This document shows positions 1 through 8,526 of a stretch of DNA of 64,000 bases, in pieces. The stretch is from JAGOFO01 sp964522105. GTDB lineage: Bacteria; Myxococcota_A; UBA9042; DTJE01. A program made the position numbers and the translations under genes. The notes under the pieces are model-generated. The model searched no databases. It had not been told where the DNA came from and saw nothing but the letters and a program-made list of their open reading frames with translations. Position 1 is the first letter of the stretch. Each line of letters begins with the position of its first letter. The stretch lies in assembly GCA_964522105.1 (NCBI GenBank), contig CAZFVA010000002.1, positions 1 to 64,000 on the forward strand, in the 5' to 3' direction.

Positions 1-216
1 GAAAGGCTTTTGAAATTCCTGCGTTATTTTGTTCCGGTATTTACTGAAGATGTCCCGGGGACTTCAATTATCCGCGAATTTATCGGGCAGTCTTCATTCA
101 GGTACTGATCACCCGCATGGCCCCGTATTCCAAAGCGGTTTCAGTGCGAGTAAGATTGCGCCGGATTTTGCGGGCGCCCCCTTGTGCGGAATATTGGCGC
201 CGGTATGGAGGAAGTC
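1..216. other. leader region, no gene recognised
   Basis: No reading frame here looks like a conserved protein. The short frames present are out of phase with the antiporter that follows. It probably contains the 5' untranslated region and promoter of the antiporter gene, but I see no convincing -35/-10 pair. The window edge may cut an upstream element. Confidence 0.4.
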
Positions 217-1626
217 TTGGACACAATCAAATTACGCAGTTCTTTCACGAGTTTCCTGCCAGGGCTAATCAGCGCTTTGTTGCTGACCGTCCTGCCGGTG
301 CTGGCGTTTGCGTCAGAAGGTGCCGCTGCAGTCCGGATTCCGCCGGTCTATGCCGTGATTCCGTTCGTTCTGCTTCTGTTGTGCATTGCGATCGTCCCGC
401 TCAAGTTCGGCCATTTCTGGGAACACAACAAAAACAAGGCGCTGGTCGTCGCCGTCGTTTCTTTGCCGATTCTTGTTTACTACATGATGGTTTCCCCGAT
501 TGCGCTTTGGAAAAGCATCGAAGATTACATTGGATTTATCATACTTCTGTGGTCGCTTTACACGATTTCGGGCGGGATCGTTCTGCGCGGAAATCTTCTG
601 GCAACACCCAAAGTGAATACCATTTTTCTGGCAACAGGGGCGGTCGCAGCCAATTTGTTCGGAACGACCGGCGCTTCGATGCTCCTTATCCGTCCGCTGC
701 TTGCGACAAATCAGGAGCGTAAGTTCAAGGTCCACACGGTCGTGTTCTTCATCTTCCTGGTTTCTAACGTCGGCGGCAGCCTTACGCCGCTCGGGGACCC
801 GCCACTTTATATGGGTTTCATGAAGGGCGTTCCATTTCAGTGGACTCTGCAGCTCTGGCCCGAGTGGCTGTTCATGGTCGGTTCGCTGTTGCTGACCTAT
901 TTCCTGTGGGACAGGCGTGCTTACAAAAAGGAAAAGCCCGCAGATATCGCTGCTGACTACGGGGACAAGACGCCGCTTCGTGTCGACGGCAAGGTTAACT
1001 TCCTGTTTATCGTTGGTGTGATGGCGACCACGATTCTGTCGGGCCGCCCTGAAATCAACATGAATCCTTTTGTCCGTGACGCCATCCTGGTCGGTATGGG
1101 CCTGCTTTCGATGATCTTCACGAAGAAGCAGCTTCGTAAAGACAACGACTTCAATTTCGGCGCAATTATTGAGGTTGCTGTCCTGTTTATTGGTATATTT
1201 ATCACGATGATTCCTGCGCTTGAGCTGCTTGAAATGAGGGGCGGTGAGCTTGGCATCACCCAGCCGTGGCAGTATTTCTGGACGGCCGGTGCGCTTTCTT
1301 CGTTCCTGGACAACACCCCGACGTATCTGACTTTCCTTGAACTGGCGAAAGGAACTTTAGGTTTTGACAACGTTCTTCAATTGATAGCCGATGTAGATGG
1401 CGCCGCAATTCTGAAAGCAATATCTCTTGGTGCCGTTTTCATGGGTGCTAACAGTTACATCGGCAACGGCCCGAATTTCATGGTGAAAGCGATCGCCGAG
1501 CAGAAAGGTAGAACTCAGGTAAACATGCCTTCATTCGGTGGTTACATGGTCTATTCGGTCGGCATTCTGGTTCCGTTGTTCATGCTCGTGACCCTGCTTT
1601 TCTTCGGTCTTAAGATTGCCGGTTGA
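217..1626 (+). CDS. NhaD/IT-superfamily Na+/H+ antiporter-like membrane protein
   Basis: Predicted polytopic inner-membrane ion transporter of the ion-transporter (NhaD/ArsB/CitM) superfamily, most likely exchanging Na+ and H+. Roughly eleven hydrophobic segments are visible. Two conserved half-site motifs typical of this superfamily are present: one around ANLFGTTGASMLL and one around SNVGGSLTPLGDPPL, and a second-half motif around SSFLDNTPTYLTF. I chose the TTG at 217 because GGAGG lies 5 bases upstream of it. The in-frame GTG at 184 and ATG at 205 lack a ribosome site, and the ATG overlaps the GGAGG itself. The product is about 469 residues, a normal length. The exact substrate (Na+, citrate or another anion) cannot be read from sequence. 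It stands alone, with a lipoprotein gene about 90 bases downstream. Confidence 0.8.
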   Translation: MDTIKLRSSFTSFLPGLISALLLTVLPVLAFASEGAAAVRIPPVYAVIPFVLLLLCIAIVPLKFGHFWEHNKNKALVVAVVSLPILVYYMMVSPIALWKSIEDYIGFIILLWSLYTISGGIVLRGNLLATPKVNTIFLATGAVAANLFGTTGASMLLIRPLLATNQERKFKVHTVVFFIFLVSNVGGSLTPLGDPPLYMGFMKGVPFQWTLQLWPEWLFMVGSLLLTYFLWDRRAYKKEKPADIAADYGDKTPLRVDGKVNFLFIVGVMATTILSGRPEINMNPFVRDAILVGMGLLSMIFTKKQLRKDNDFNFGAIIEVAVLFIGIFITMIPALELLEMRGGELGITQPWQYFWTAGALSSFLDNTPTYLTFLELAKGTLGFDNVLQLIADVDGAAILKAISLGAVFMGANSYIGNGPNFMVKAIAEQKGRTQVNMPSFGGYMVYSVGILVPLFMLVTLLFFGLKIAG

Positions 1627-1717
1627 TATTCCGCCACCGTTTCAGGTTATGATTCAAATCGTGCCAATTTCCTGATGTTTCTTCATAACCAGTTTGCATG
1701 ATTCCAGGGGGTATTCA

Positions 1718-2293
1718 GTGAATAGAAAAGTCAGATCCACTTTGTTTATGGTGTTCATGCTCGTGTTTGTGGCTTCAGGTATATCTGCCTGCCGTAAGGG
1801 CGTGACTGAGCCTGTTCCGGCGAAGGTTGCCGCTGTGCCGGCCGTCATCGGGCCTGGTCCGGCCGTTGGTGCCACTGCGCCGACGCGTATTATTGACGGC
1901 CTTCCGGCCGGGACGCCGGATCCACTTATTCCGCCAGATATACGCAACCAGCCAATGACAGTCACCTACAGTTTCAAGGCCATCGGTGATGAAGCTGTCT
2001 TCGAACAGGTCAGGGCCGGTCTGACAAAGACTGATGGCGTGGCGTCTGTTCAGAAGGTAGATGCTGGTGTGCAGGTTGTGTTTGAAATGAGTAAATTGTC
2101 CAGTGATCGAGTTCGCGGCCTGATAGCCGGCATTGCCGGGGATGCAGAATTTGTAAGACCAAATCAGTGTGCGAAGTGTGTCGGGAACCCGGCCTGCAGT
2201 TGCTACGATGCGGCTGCGGATGTCAACTCGCAAGTACCCCCGCCTGTCTGTGATTGCATTGGCAAGGAAGGGTGTCCCTGCGCTCCGCGCTAG
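1718..2293 (+). CDS. small lipoprotein with HMA-like fold and Cys-rich tail
   Basis: Exported lipoprotein of about 191 residues of unknown function. The N-terminus has a basic start, a hydrophobic stretch and a lipobox ending in GISAC. A Pro/Ala-rich linker follows. The middle (about residues 85-150) alternates strands and helices in a way that recalls a ferredoxin-like heavy-metal-associated domain, but the usual CxxC metal site is absent. The last 40 residues carry about nine Cys in CAKC, CSC and CDC clusters, suggesting disulfides or metal binding. GTG at 1718 is preferred because AGGGGG lies 6 bases upstream. The gene ends tail-to-tail with tilS, sharing the four bases CTAG. The fold is inferred, not demonstrated. 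Confidence 0.65.
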   Translation: MNRKVRSTLFMVFMLVFVASGISACRKGVTEPVPAKVAAVPAVIGPGPAVGATAPTRIIDGLPAGTPDPLIPPDIRNQPMTVTYSFKAIGDEAVFEQVRAGLTKTDGVASVQKVDAGVQVVFEMSKLSSDRVRGLIAGIAGDAEFVRPNQCAKCVGNPACSCYDAAADVNSQVPPPVCDCIGKEGCPCAPR

Positions 2294-3342
2294 TCCCGGT
2301 TTTCTGTATGGCTGGTTTGTGCCTTTGCGGGCTTTCTGCGGATCCCAGGTGGCGGCTCATCAAGGTCTTGCGTGAACAGAAGGCCGTCCATGTTTGAAAT
2401 AACTACAACCCGCCTTGGAAGATGAACTTGTGCAGCTTTGTCAAACTGGCCGAGCATCGGTACAAGGACTTCAATGTGATTTCTTGAAAGCCCCAGCGGT
2501 TCGCCGGTTATTCGATTGAACGCTTCCCTGATCAGATAGGGTTCCAGACCCGGCATCATCGGCGGTTTCCTTGGTATCAGCCAGCCTGAATCAGCAGCGC
2601 GGACAATTCTGTCGTCAACAAGCCCGTCGATCATCTTGTTCAGGGATGCCACATCTTGCGCCAGCTCTGAAAGCATGGGTTCAATCCGGGGGTTGAATTC
2701 AAGAAGCAGGGGCAGCAGACGAGCCCTGATACGATTTCTAAGGTAATGTTCGTCGGTGTTGGTCGGGTCTTCGCGATACTTCAGTCCTTCGGTCTTTGCG
2801 TAATCCCTGATTTCATCCCGTGTAAGGCACAGCAGCGGTCTTACCACGCCGTCATGTTTGCTTCTGGAAATCCCTGCAAGACCTGAAGGACCTGTGCCGC
2901 GAATGACGCGCATCAGCAGGGTTTCTGTCTGGTCTGTCATCGAATGACCGGTGGCTGTGGCGCAGGCACCAGCTTCACTGGCCATTTCTGCAAGCAGCCG
3001 GTATCGCACGTTGCGGGCGGCATCTTCCAGGGAGCGGCCTGTGGCCGCCGCCTCGGCCGGTACGTCAAATCTTCTTGAATAAAAAGGCAATTCCAGCCGC
3101 ACCGCCAGATCGTGCACGAATTCAAGGTCTGCGGCCGAATCCGGTCTGATCATGTGGTCTAAATGTCCGACCGCGATTTTGATTGAAAGGGCCCGGCTTG
3201 TCTGACCAAGAAGATGAAGAAGGACTACCGAGTCCGCTCCGCCTGAAACTGCCACCAGAACCGTAGTGCCGTCCTGAAACAGTTTGTTGACCGTGCAGAA
3301 TTCAAGAAACCTTTTTTTGATGTTACTGCTTCGGGCTCTCAT
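2290..3342 (-). CDS. tilS: tRNA(Ile)-lysidine synthase TilS
   Basis: ATP-dependent enzyme that converts C34 of tRNA-Ile(CAU) to lysidine, so the tRNA reads AUA instead of AUG; cytoplasmic and normally essential. The PP-loop motif SGGADS is at residues 33-38. Further N-type ATP pyrophosphatase signatures follow (GHLDHMIRPDS, then TGHSMTDQTETLLMRVIRG), and the R-x-R core of the substrate region (HYLRNRIRARLLPLL) is present. ATG at 3342 is preferred since conserved sequence starts soon after it; an in-frame start at 3387 would add 15 basic residues. It overlaps the end of the upstream degenerate-protease gene by about 20 bases, so the two are probably cotranscribed. The length of 350 residues fits the family. 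Confidence 0.92.
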   Translation of the reverse strand: MRARSSNIKKRFLEFCTVNKLFQDGTTVLVAVSGGADSVVLLHLLGQTSRALSIKIAVGHLDHMIRPDSAADLEFVHDLAVRLELPFYSRRFDVPAEAAATGRSLEDAARNVRYRLLAEMASEAGACATATGHSMTDQTETLLMRVIRGTGPSGLAGISRSKHDGVVRPLLCLTRDEIRDYAKTEGLKYREDPTNTDEHYLRNRIRARLLPLLLEFNPRIEPMLSELAQDVASLNKMIDGLVDDRIVRAADSGWLIPRKPPMMPGLEPYLIREAFNRITGEPLGLSRNHIEVLVPMLGQFDKAAQVHLPRRVVVISNMDGLLFTQDLDEPPPGIRRKPAKAQTSHTENRD

Positions 3343-4126
3343 TGAAATCCGTCGCCGCAGGCGGGACATCCGGTTCGGGACGTCCAAGCCCGGTCACTAT
3401 CGTAAATCCATTACCAGAATAGCTTTCCCGCACCGCGATCGCAACCGGGGTGCCATTGGCGTCAAACAGCACTGTTCCCCGTCCCGGAACGCCTGGAACC
3501 ATGAACAGCCGTTCAAAAGGCGGGCCGGCTTTTTCGGTCACGGCCGTGTTTGAAAGAACGTATGTGCCTGGCGCGGCCGGGCTTACAAAGAAAAGAGTTC
3601 TGGTGTAGTCAGGTCCGCCAAGCTTTCCGGGGACGAGAGGGGCACCCCCGATCGCTGCCCTGATCGAATCAGGCAGGGTCAGTATCGCCAGCCCCGCATC
3701 AGGCAGCTCTTCTATTATAGATACGGCAGACCTGTTGCCCAGGTCGGCAGTCGTTACATTGATAGAAGCTGCTTCTGTAGTCAGGAACCATGAAGTAAGA
3801 ATTACAGCCCGGTTTTCAAACATTACGGGAATTCCTTCGCCGTATCTTGCCGGAATCAGCTCGGGATCCTGATACGGCCCACCGGTCGGCCTGACCTCTA
3901 ACAGAACAATCTTGTTCATAAGTTGGCTCTTCAAAGCTTCGTGGGATTCGAAGCTCAGAAGGGGGTTTGATTCGTCTGCCACGGCAGGTGTGCTTATGGT
4001 CAGAAGGATCAGCAGAACGGCAAACAGGCGTCCTGTGCGGGTCACTGCGGTCAGACACTGAGTTTCACCTGAAGTGGTTGAATCGGGGTTCATCATGGTC
4101 GGAAGTTTACCAGAGCTGATTGGCAC
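3323..4126 (-). CDS. exported trypsin-fold protein lacking a catalytic triad
   Basis: Secreted protein of about 256-267 residues. A hydrophobic signal segment (FAVLLILLTISTPAVA) precedes the mature part. The order of motifs follows chymotrypsin-like proteases: a strand followed by LTSWFL where TAAHC would be, PDAGLAIL where the D-[VLI]-A-[VL]-L motif would be, and GVPGRGTVLFDANGTPV where GNSGGPLFD-G would be. The His is absent and the Ser is replaced, so it should not cleave peptides. It may act as a binding or chaperone-like pseudoenzyme; this is inference. The start is uncertain: ATG at 4126 or the ATG pair at about 4093-4096, neither with a good ribosome site. It lies upstream of, and overlaps, tilS. 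Confidence 0.6.
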   Translation of the reverse strand: MPISSGKLPTMMNPDSTTSGETQCLTAVTRTGRLFAVLLILLTISTPAVADESNPLLSFESHEALKSQLMNKIVLLEVRPTGGPYQDPELIPARYGEGIPVMFENRAVILTSWFLTTEAASINVTTADLGNRSAVSIIEELPDAGLAILTLPDSIRAAIGGAPLVPGKLGGPDYTRTLFFVSPAAPGTYVLSNTAVTEKAGPPFERLFMVPGVPGRGTVLFDANGTPVAIAVRESYSGNGFTIVTGLGRPEPDVPPAATDFNESPKQ

Positions 4127-4160
4127 TGATCGGAAGTATTTCAGGTGCTGAATATTTACC

Positions 4161-4188
4161 TTGACAATGAAAGGCTTTGACCTAGAAT
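4161..4188 (+). promoter_or_regulatory. sigma70-type promoter of the ribosomal operon
   Basis: A perfect -35 TTGACA at 4161-4166 is separated by 16 bases from TAGAAT (5 of 6 matches) at 4183-4188. Transcription should begin near 4195, leaving a leader of about 70 bases before rpsL. No other equally good promoter was seen before rplQ, so the whole ribosomal run may depend largely on it. Confidence 0.75.
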
Positions 4189-4264
4189 AGTTTGCCCTTC
4201 GTCAGGCGATTGTGTTCGGCCTGGCGGGGCTTTGATTTTGGTCGGAGTCTTAACGGAGACGGTG

Positions 4265-4645
4265 ATGCCGACAATTAACCAGCTCGTAAGAAAGGGTCGT
4301 CAGGACAAGTCGAAAAAGACAAGGTCCCCGGCCCTGCAGACATGCCCCCAGAGGCGTGGCGTTTGCACAAGGGTTTACACAACCACACCCAAAAAGCCTA
4401 ACTCCGCAATGCGAAAGGTGGCTAAGGTTCGTCTGACGAACGGGTTTGAAGTAATCGCTTACATCCCCGGTGAAGGGCACAACCTGAGTGAACACTCACA
4501 GGTGCTCGTTCGCGGTGGTCGTGTAAAGGATCTTCCCGGTGTTCGCTATCACATCGTTCGTGGAACTATGGATACGAAGGGTGTGGATGGTCGTCAGCGG
4601 AGTCGTTCAAAATACGGCACTAAGAAGGCCAAGAGCGTCAAGTAG
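4265..4645 (+). CDS. rpsL: 30S ribosomal protein S12
   Basis: Protein of the decoding centre of the small subunit. The 126-residue product carries the family signatures PTINQLVRKGR at the N-terminus, TTPKKPNSAMRKVAKVRL in the loop that contacts A-site rRNA, and PGVRYHIVRG. Both streptomycin-relevant positions read as the sensitive form (Lys in PKKPNSA, Lys in GRVKDLPG). ATG 4265 has GGAG 6 bases upstream; the in-frame start at 4232 would add a non-conserved extension. It is the first gene of the operon. Confidence 0.97.
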   Translation: MPTINQLVRKGRQDKSKKTRSPALQTCPQRRGVCTRVYTTTPKKPNSAMRKVAKVRLTNGFEVIAYIPGEGHNLSEHSQVLVRGGRVKDLPGVRYHIVRGTMDTKGVDGRQRSRSKYGTKKAKSVK

Positions 4646-4659
4646 ATACGGAGGCTGTA

Positions 4660-5130
4660 ATGCCCAGGCGCAGAAGTAGTGAAAAAAGAGAAGTGTTCCC
4701 CGATGCCCGGTACGGGGACTGGCTTGTCGCAAAGTTCATCAACCATTTGATGAAGTGTGGCAAGAAGAGTGTGGCAGAAGCCATCTTCTATGAATCAATG
4801 GACATGATTGCCTCCAAGACCAATGAAGATCCTTTAAAGATTTTCAAGCGGGCTATCGAGAGCATCAAGCCGCAGGTTGAAGTCAAGTCCCGCCGCGTCG
4901 GTGGAGCGACCTATCAGGTCCCCGTCGAAATCAGGTCGGAGCGCAAGACTGCCCTGGCTATTCGCTGGCTTCTCGGGTACTCCCGTGGACGTTCAGAGAA
5001 AGGCATGGTTCAGAAGTTGTCGTCGGAAATCATTGATGCCTTCAACGGTCGCGGAAACTCGATCAAGAAGCGTGATGACACACACCGCATGGCAGAAGCA
5101 AATAAAGCGTTCGCGCACTATCGCTGGTAA
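4660..5130 (+). CDS. rpsG: 30S ribosomal protein S7
   Basis: Small-subunit head protein that organises the 3' domain of 16S rRNA and lines the E site. The product has 156 residues, the standard length, with the N-terminal PRRRSSEKREV and the central VEVKSRRVGGATYQVP signature. A GGAGG lies just upstream of the ATG. It is 14 bases after rpsL and 30 bases before fusA, in the usual str order. In the str operon S7 is the autoregulatory protein in enterobacteria; no equivalent site was recognised here. Confidence 0.97.
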   Translation: MPRRRSSEKREVFPDARYGDWLVAKFINHLMKCGKKSVAEAIFYESMDMIASKTNEDPLKIFKRAIESIKPQVEVKSRRVGGATYQVPVEIRSERKTALAIRWLLGYSRGRSEKGMVQKLSSEIIDAFNGRGNSIKKRDDTHRMAEANKAFAHYRW

Positions 5131-5160
5131 GCGGTACGGGTTTTCCCGGGGTTGAGTAAC

Positions 5161-7254
5161 GTGGCGGAAAAGTACGACATCAATCGGATTCGTAATATTG
5201 GCATCATGGCCCACATTGATGCCGGTAAGACTACGACCACCGAAAGAATACTTTACTACACGGGCTCGTCTCATCGTCTTGGTGACGTTGACTCCGGAAA
5301 CACTCAGATGGACTGGATGGAGCAGGAACAGGAACGTGGCATCACGATCACTTCCGCTGCAACCACCTGTTACTGGCGCGATGCATGCATAAACATTATT
5401 GATACACCCGGACACGTCGATTTCACGGTCGAGGTCGAAAGATCTCTTCGTGTTCTTGACGGCGGTGTGGTCGTTTTCTGCGCAGTCGGCGGGGTTCAGC
5501 CTCAGTCCGAAACTGTGTGGAGACAGGCCGACAAGTACCGCGTGCCGCGCATCGCGTTCATTAATAAGATGGACCGGACCGGTGCTGACTTCCGTCGTGT
5601 AGTCGGTCAGTTGCGTTCGAAGCTTCGCGCAAGGGCCGTGCCGCTTCAGCTTCCGATTGGTTCAGAATCGTCATTCCGGGGTGTTGTTGACCTGGTTGAA
5701 ATGCAGGCTTACATCTGGGATCAGGATTCACTCGGTTCCAACTTTTCCATCGTACCTGTGCCGACCGATATGGCCAGCGCGGCGGAAGAAGCCAGAAACG
5801 AGATGATCGACGCGGTTGCCGAGTTTGATGAGCAGATTTGTGAAAAATATATTGCCGGCGAGCATCTGTCGGTGGCTGAAATTCGTTCGGCCATCCGCAT
5901 TGCAACCCTGCAGAACGAAGTAATACCGGTTCTGTGCGGCACGGCTTTCAAGAATAAGGGTGTCCAGCCCCTCCTTGACAGCGTTGTTGATTATCTGCCG
6001 GCGCCGTCCGACCTTCCGCCTGTCGAAGGTGTGAACAAGGAAGTCGCGGGTCCCGAGGCTGTCGCCGAATCGCGTTCATTCAAGACTACCGAGCCGTTCT
6101 GCGGTCTGGCATTCAAGTTGATGAACGATCCGTTCGTTGGTCAGATTACGTTCCTGCGTGTTTATTCAGGAATCATCAAGTCCGGCGAGACAGTTTACAA
6201 CTCCAATTCCCAGGTTCGCGAAAGGTGCAACAGGCTGGTCAGAATTCACGCCAACAAGCGTGAAGACGTGACTGAACTGAAGGCCGGCGAGATTGGTGGT
6301 GTTGTCGGACTTAAGAATACGATTACGGGCGACACGCTCTGTCTGGAAAAGCAGCCAATCGTTCTTGAGACCATGAATTTTCCGGAACCAGTCATTAATG
6401 TCGCGCTTGAGCCCGATGCTAAAGGCGATTCGGATAAGTTATTCAGTGCTCTCCGCCGCCTCGGTCTTGAAGATCCCACTTTCAAGTTCAAGGTTGATCA
6501 CGAAACGGGCGAGACGATCGTTTCCGGTATGGGCGAACTGCACCTGGAAATCATCGTTGATCGGCTGCGTCGTGAATTCGGAGTGGTTGGTCGGGTCGGA
6601 AAGCCTCAGGTTGCGTACCGCGAAACCGTTACGCGCTGTGCCGAGGCTGAAGTGCGCTATGTGAAGCAGACCGGCGGACACGGCCAGTATGCTCACGTTG
6701 TTATGGAAATTGAACCTCTGGAACGCGGAGCCGGTGTTGTGTTCGAGAACGCAACGGTCGGTGGCGTGATACCCAGGGAATATATGCCGGCTATCGAGAA
6801 GGGTGTCCGGGAGTCATGCCAGTCCGGTATTCTTGCCGGGTTTGCAGTTATTGACTTCAAGGCCAAAGTCACCTTCGGTTCATACCATGAAGTTGACTCC
6901 TCTGAAATGGCGTTCAGAATTGCCGGTTCAATGGCTATCAAGGATTTGGTAGCCCGGGGAAAGCCCGTCATCCTCGAGCCGATCATGGCTCTCGATGTTA
7001 CGGTTCCCGGTGAGTATCTCGGAGATGTCCTGGGTAATCTGTCAAGCAGACGGGCCCGGGTTGTGAGGGTGGATACTTCGGACAGCCTGCATGTTGTAGG
7101 CGCTGAAGTGCCGCTCGGCGAAATGTTCGGTTATGTCACGGATCTGCGTTCCCTGTCACAGGGGCGCGGGACCCAGACGATGGAATTCCTGCATTACGCA
7201 CCCGCTCCTGCGGAAGTTCAGTTGCGCGTAATTAACGCGGGGAGGAGCACTTAG
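5161..7254 (+). CDS. fusA: elongation factor G
   Basis: GTPase that drives translocation of tRNA and mRNA on the ribosome and, with RRF, recycles ribosomes. The product has about 697 residues. G1 is AHIDAGKT at residues 17-24, the switch region has ERGITITSA, G3 is DTPGH, and G4 is NKMD near residue 135. Domains II to V follow, with GMGELHLEI and the C-terminal domain V. GTG at 5161 is chosen because CGGGGT lies about 8 bases upstream; the in-frame TTG at 5152 sits directly against that site. Normally tuf would follow; here rpsJ begins one base after the stop codon. Confidence 0.96.
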   Translation: MAEKYDINRIRNIGIMAHIDAGKTTTTERILYYTGSSHRLGDVDSGNTQMDWMEQEQERGITITSAATTCYWRDACINIIDTPGHVDFTVEVERSLRVLDGGVVVFCAVGGVQPQSETVWRQADKYRVPRIAFINKMDRTGADFRRVVGQLRSKLRARAVPLQLPIGSESSFRGVVDLVEMQAYIWDQDSLGSNFSIVPVPTDMASAAEEARNEMIDAVAEFDEQICEKYIAGEHLSVAEIRSAIRIATLQNEVIPVLCGTAFKNKGVQPLLDSVVDYLPAPSDLPPVEGVNKEVAGPEAVAESRSFKTTEPFCGLAFKLMNDPFVGQITFLRVYSGIIKSGETVYNSNSQVRERCNRLVRIHANKREDVTELKAGEIGGVVGLKNTITGDTLCLEKQPIVLETMNFPEPVINVALEPDAKGDSDKLFSALRRLGLEDPTFKFKVDHETGETIVSGMGELHLEIIVDRLRREFGVVGRVGKPQVAYRETVTRCAEAEVRYVKQTGGHGQYAHVVMEIEPLERGAGVVFENATVGGVIPREYMPAIEKGVRESCQSGILAGFAVIDFKAKVTFGSYHEVDSSEMAFRIAGSMAIKDLVARGKPVILEPIMALDVTVPGEYLGDVLGNLSSRRARVVRVDTSDSLHVVGAEVPLGEMFGYVTDLRSLSQGRGTQTMEFLHYAPAPAEVQLRVINAGRST

Positions 7255-7255
7255 A

Positions 7256-7564
7256 ATGGCGACTCAGAGGATTCGCATCCGGCTGAAGGCCTACGACCAC
7301 AAGATCCTTGATCAATCTGTGGGCGAGATCATCAGTACTGTCAGGAAGACGGATGCCAGGGTAGCTGGTCCGATACCGCTTCCGACGAAGATTAGTCGGT
7401 ATACGGTTCTAAGGTCCCCCCACGTGGACAAGAAGAGCCGGGAACAGTTCGAAATTCGGACTCATAAGCGGCTTATCGACATTCTGGACCCGACCCAGCA
7501 GACGCTTGATGCGTTGACCAAGCTGGATCTGAGCCCGGGTGTTGACGTGGAGATTAAGGCTTAG
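7256..7564 (+). CDS. rpsJ: 30S ribosomal protein S10
   Basis: Small-subunit protein, also NusE in antitermination complexes. The 102-residue product shows RIRLKAYDHKILDQS and the SPHVDKKSREQFEIRTHKR signature. It starts one base after fusA, implying translational coupling and fusion of the str and S10 operons. The next gene is rplD, not rplC, and only 24 bases separate them. Confidence 0.97.
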   Translation: MATQRIRIRLKAYDHKILDQSVGEIISTVRKTDARVAGPIPLPTKISRYTVLRSPHVDKKSREQFEIRTHKRLIDILDPTQQTLDALTKLDLSPGVDVEIKA

Positions 7565-7588
7565 GCCTTCGATGGTGGCGAGGTAAGT

Positions 7589-8209
7589 ATGCCGACAATG
7601 GAAGTATTCGATCTCAACCGGAAAAAGGTTGGAGACATTGAGCTGTCGGAAGAAGTGTTCGGCGCGGAATCACGTGCGTATCTTTACCACGCGGTTGTTC
7701 GTGCTCAGCTTCTTTCAAAAAGACAGGGTACAGTTAAGACCAAAAAGCGTGGTGAAGTCGCAGGATCAACCCGCAAGGTCTTTAAACAGAAGGGTACCGG
7801 CCGCGCTCGTAAGGGCGACAGTCGTTCACCTCTGTACAGACGCGGTGGCGCCGTTTTCGGCCCGCAGCCCAGAGATTGGGATGTCAGGGTTCCGAAAAAG
7901 GTCAAAAGAGCCGCATTGATTTCCGCCCTGTCCGATCGTCTCCGCATTGGCGGAATCACGGTCGTCGAAGCCGCAAGGCTGGGCGAGATCAAGACGCAGA
8001 AGGTCGTTGCGGTAATGGGGGCTTTCAAGCTGAACAGCGTTCTGTTTGTTGATCTCGACAACAGGGAACTGTCATTGTCCTGCCGCAACCTTCCTACGGC
8101 CAAGTACCTTTCAAGTAAGGGACTTAACCTGTTCGACATCCTGAAGTACGACCACATGGTTGTGACCAGGGAAGCAGTTCAGGCCATCGAGGGAGCGTTG
8201 AAATCATGA
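7589..8209 (+). CDS. rplD: 50S ribosomal protein L4
   Basis: Large-subunit protein whose loop lines the peptide exit tunnel. The 206-residue product contains the tunnel-loop signature KQKGTGRARKGDSRSP and GGAVFGPQPRDW. ATG 7589 has GAGG about 6 bases upstream. In most bacteria rplC lies between rpsJ and this gene; here it is absent. In enterobacteria L4 represses its own operon; no such leader could be assigned here. Confidence 0.96.
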   Translation: MPTMEVFDLNRKKVGDIELSEEVFGAESRAYLYHAVVRAQLLSKRQGTVKTKKRGEVAGSTRKVFKQKGTGRARKGDSRSPLYRRGGAVFGPQPRDWDVRVPKKVKRAALISALSDRLRIGGITVVEAARLGEIKTQKVVAVMGAFKLNSVLFVDLDNRELSLSCRNLPTAKYLSSKGLNLFDILKYDHMVVTREAVQAIEGALKS

Positions 8210-8496
8210 AGAGTCCATTTGACGTGATTCGGCGCCCGATTATTACCGAGAAGGCGAACATTGATAAGGAAAGGCGTAACACCTATCACTTTGAAGTGCC
8301 GCTCAAGGTAAATCGGCAGGAAATCAAGGAAGCCGTCGAAGCGGTTTTCAAGGTCAAGGTCGAGACTGTCAGGACCTCCATCGTTCGCGGAAAGGCGAAG
8401 AGAGTTGGTCGTAACGTCGGTCGCCGTCCTGACTGGAAGAAGGCCATTGTCACGCTCAACGAGGGTCAGGTTATTGACCTTTTTGAGGGCGTTTAA
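8206..8496 (+). CDS. rplW: 50S ribosomal protein L23
   Basis: Large-subunit protein at the tunnel exit that docks trigger factor and SRP. The 96-residue product begins with the conserved DVIRRPIITEKA. Its ATG overlaps the stop codon of rplD by four bases (ATGA), a coupling arrangement. The basic region around GKAKRVGRNVGRRPDWKKA matches the family. Confidence 0.96.
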   Translation: MKSPFDVIRRPIITEKANIDKERRNTYHFEVPLKVNRQEIKEAVEAVFKVKVETVRTSIVRGKAKRVGRNVGRRPDWKKAIVTLNEGQVIDLFEGV

Positions 8497-8526
8497 TCGT
8501 CCAGGGCCGGAACTGGGAGCTGAAAG

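Noticed and set aside
1694..1717. Earlier TTG start for the small lipoprotein
   Set aside because: The AGGGGG site sits after this codon and fits the GTG at 1718.
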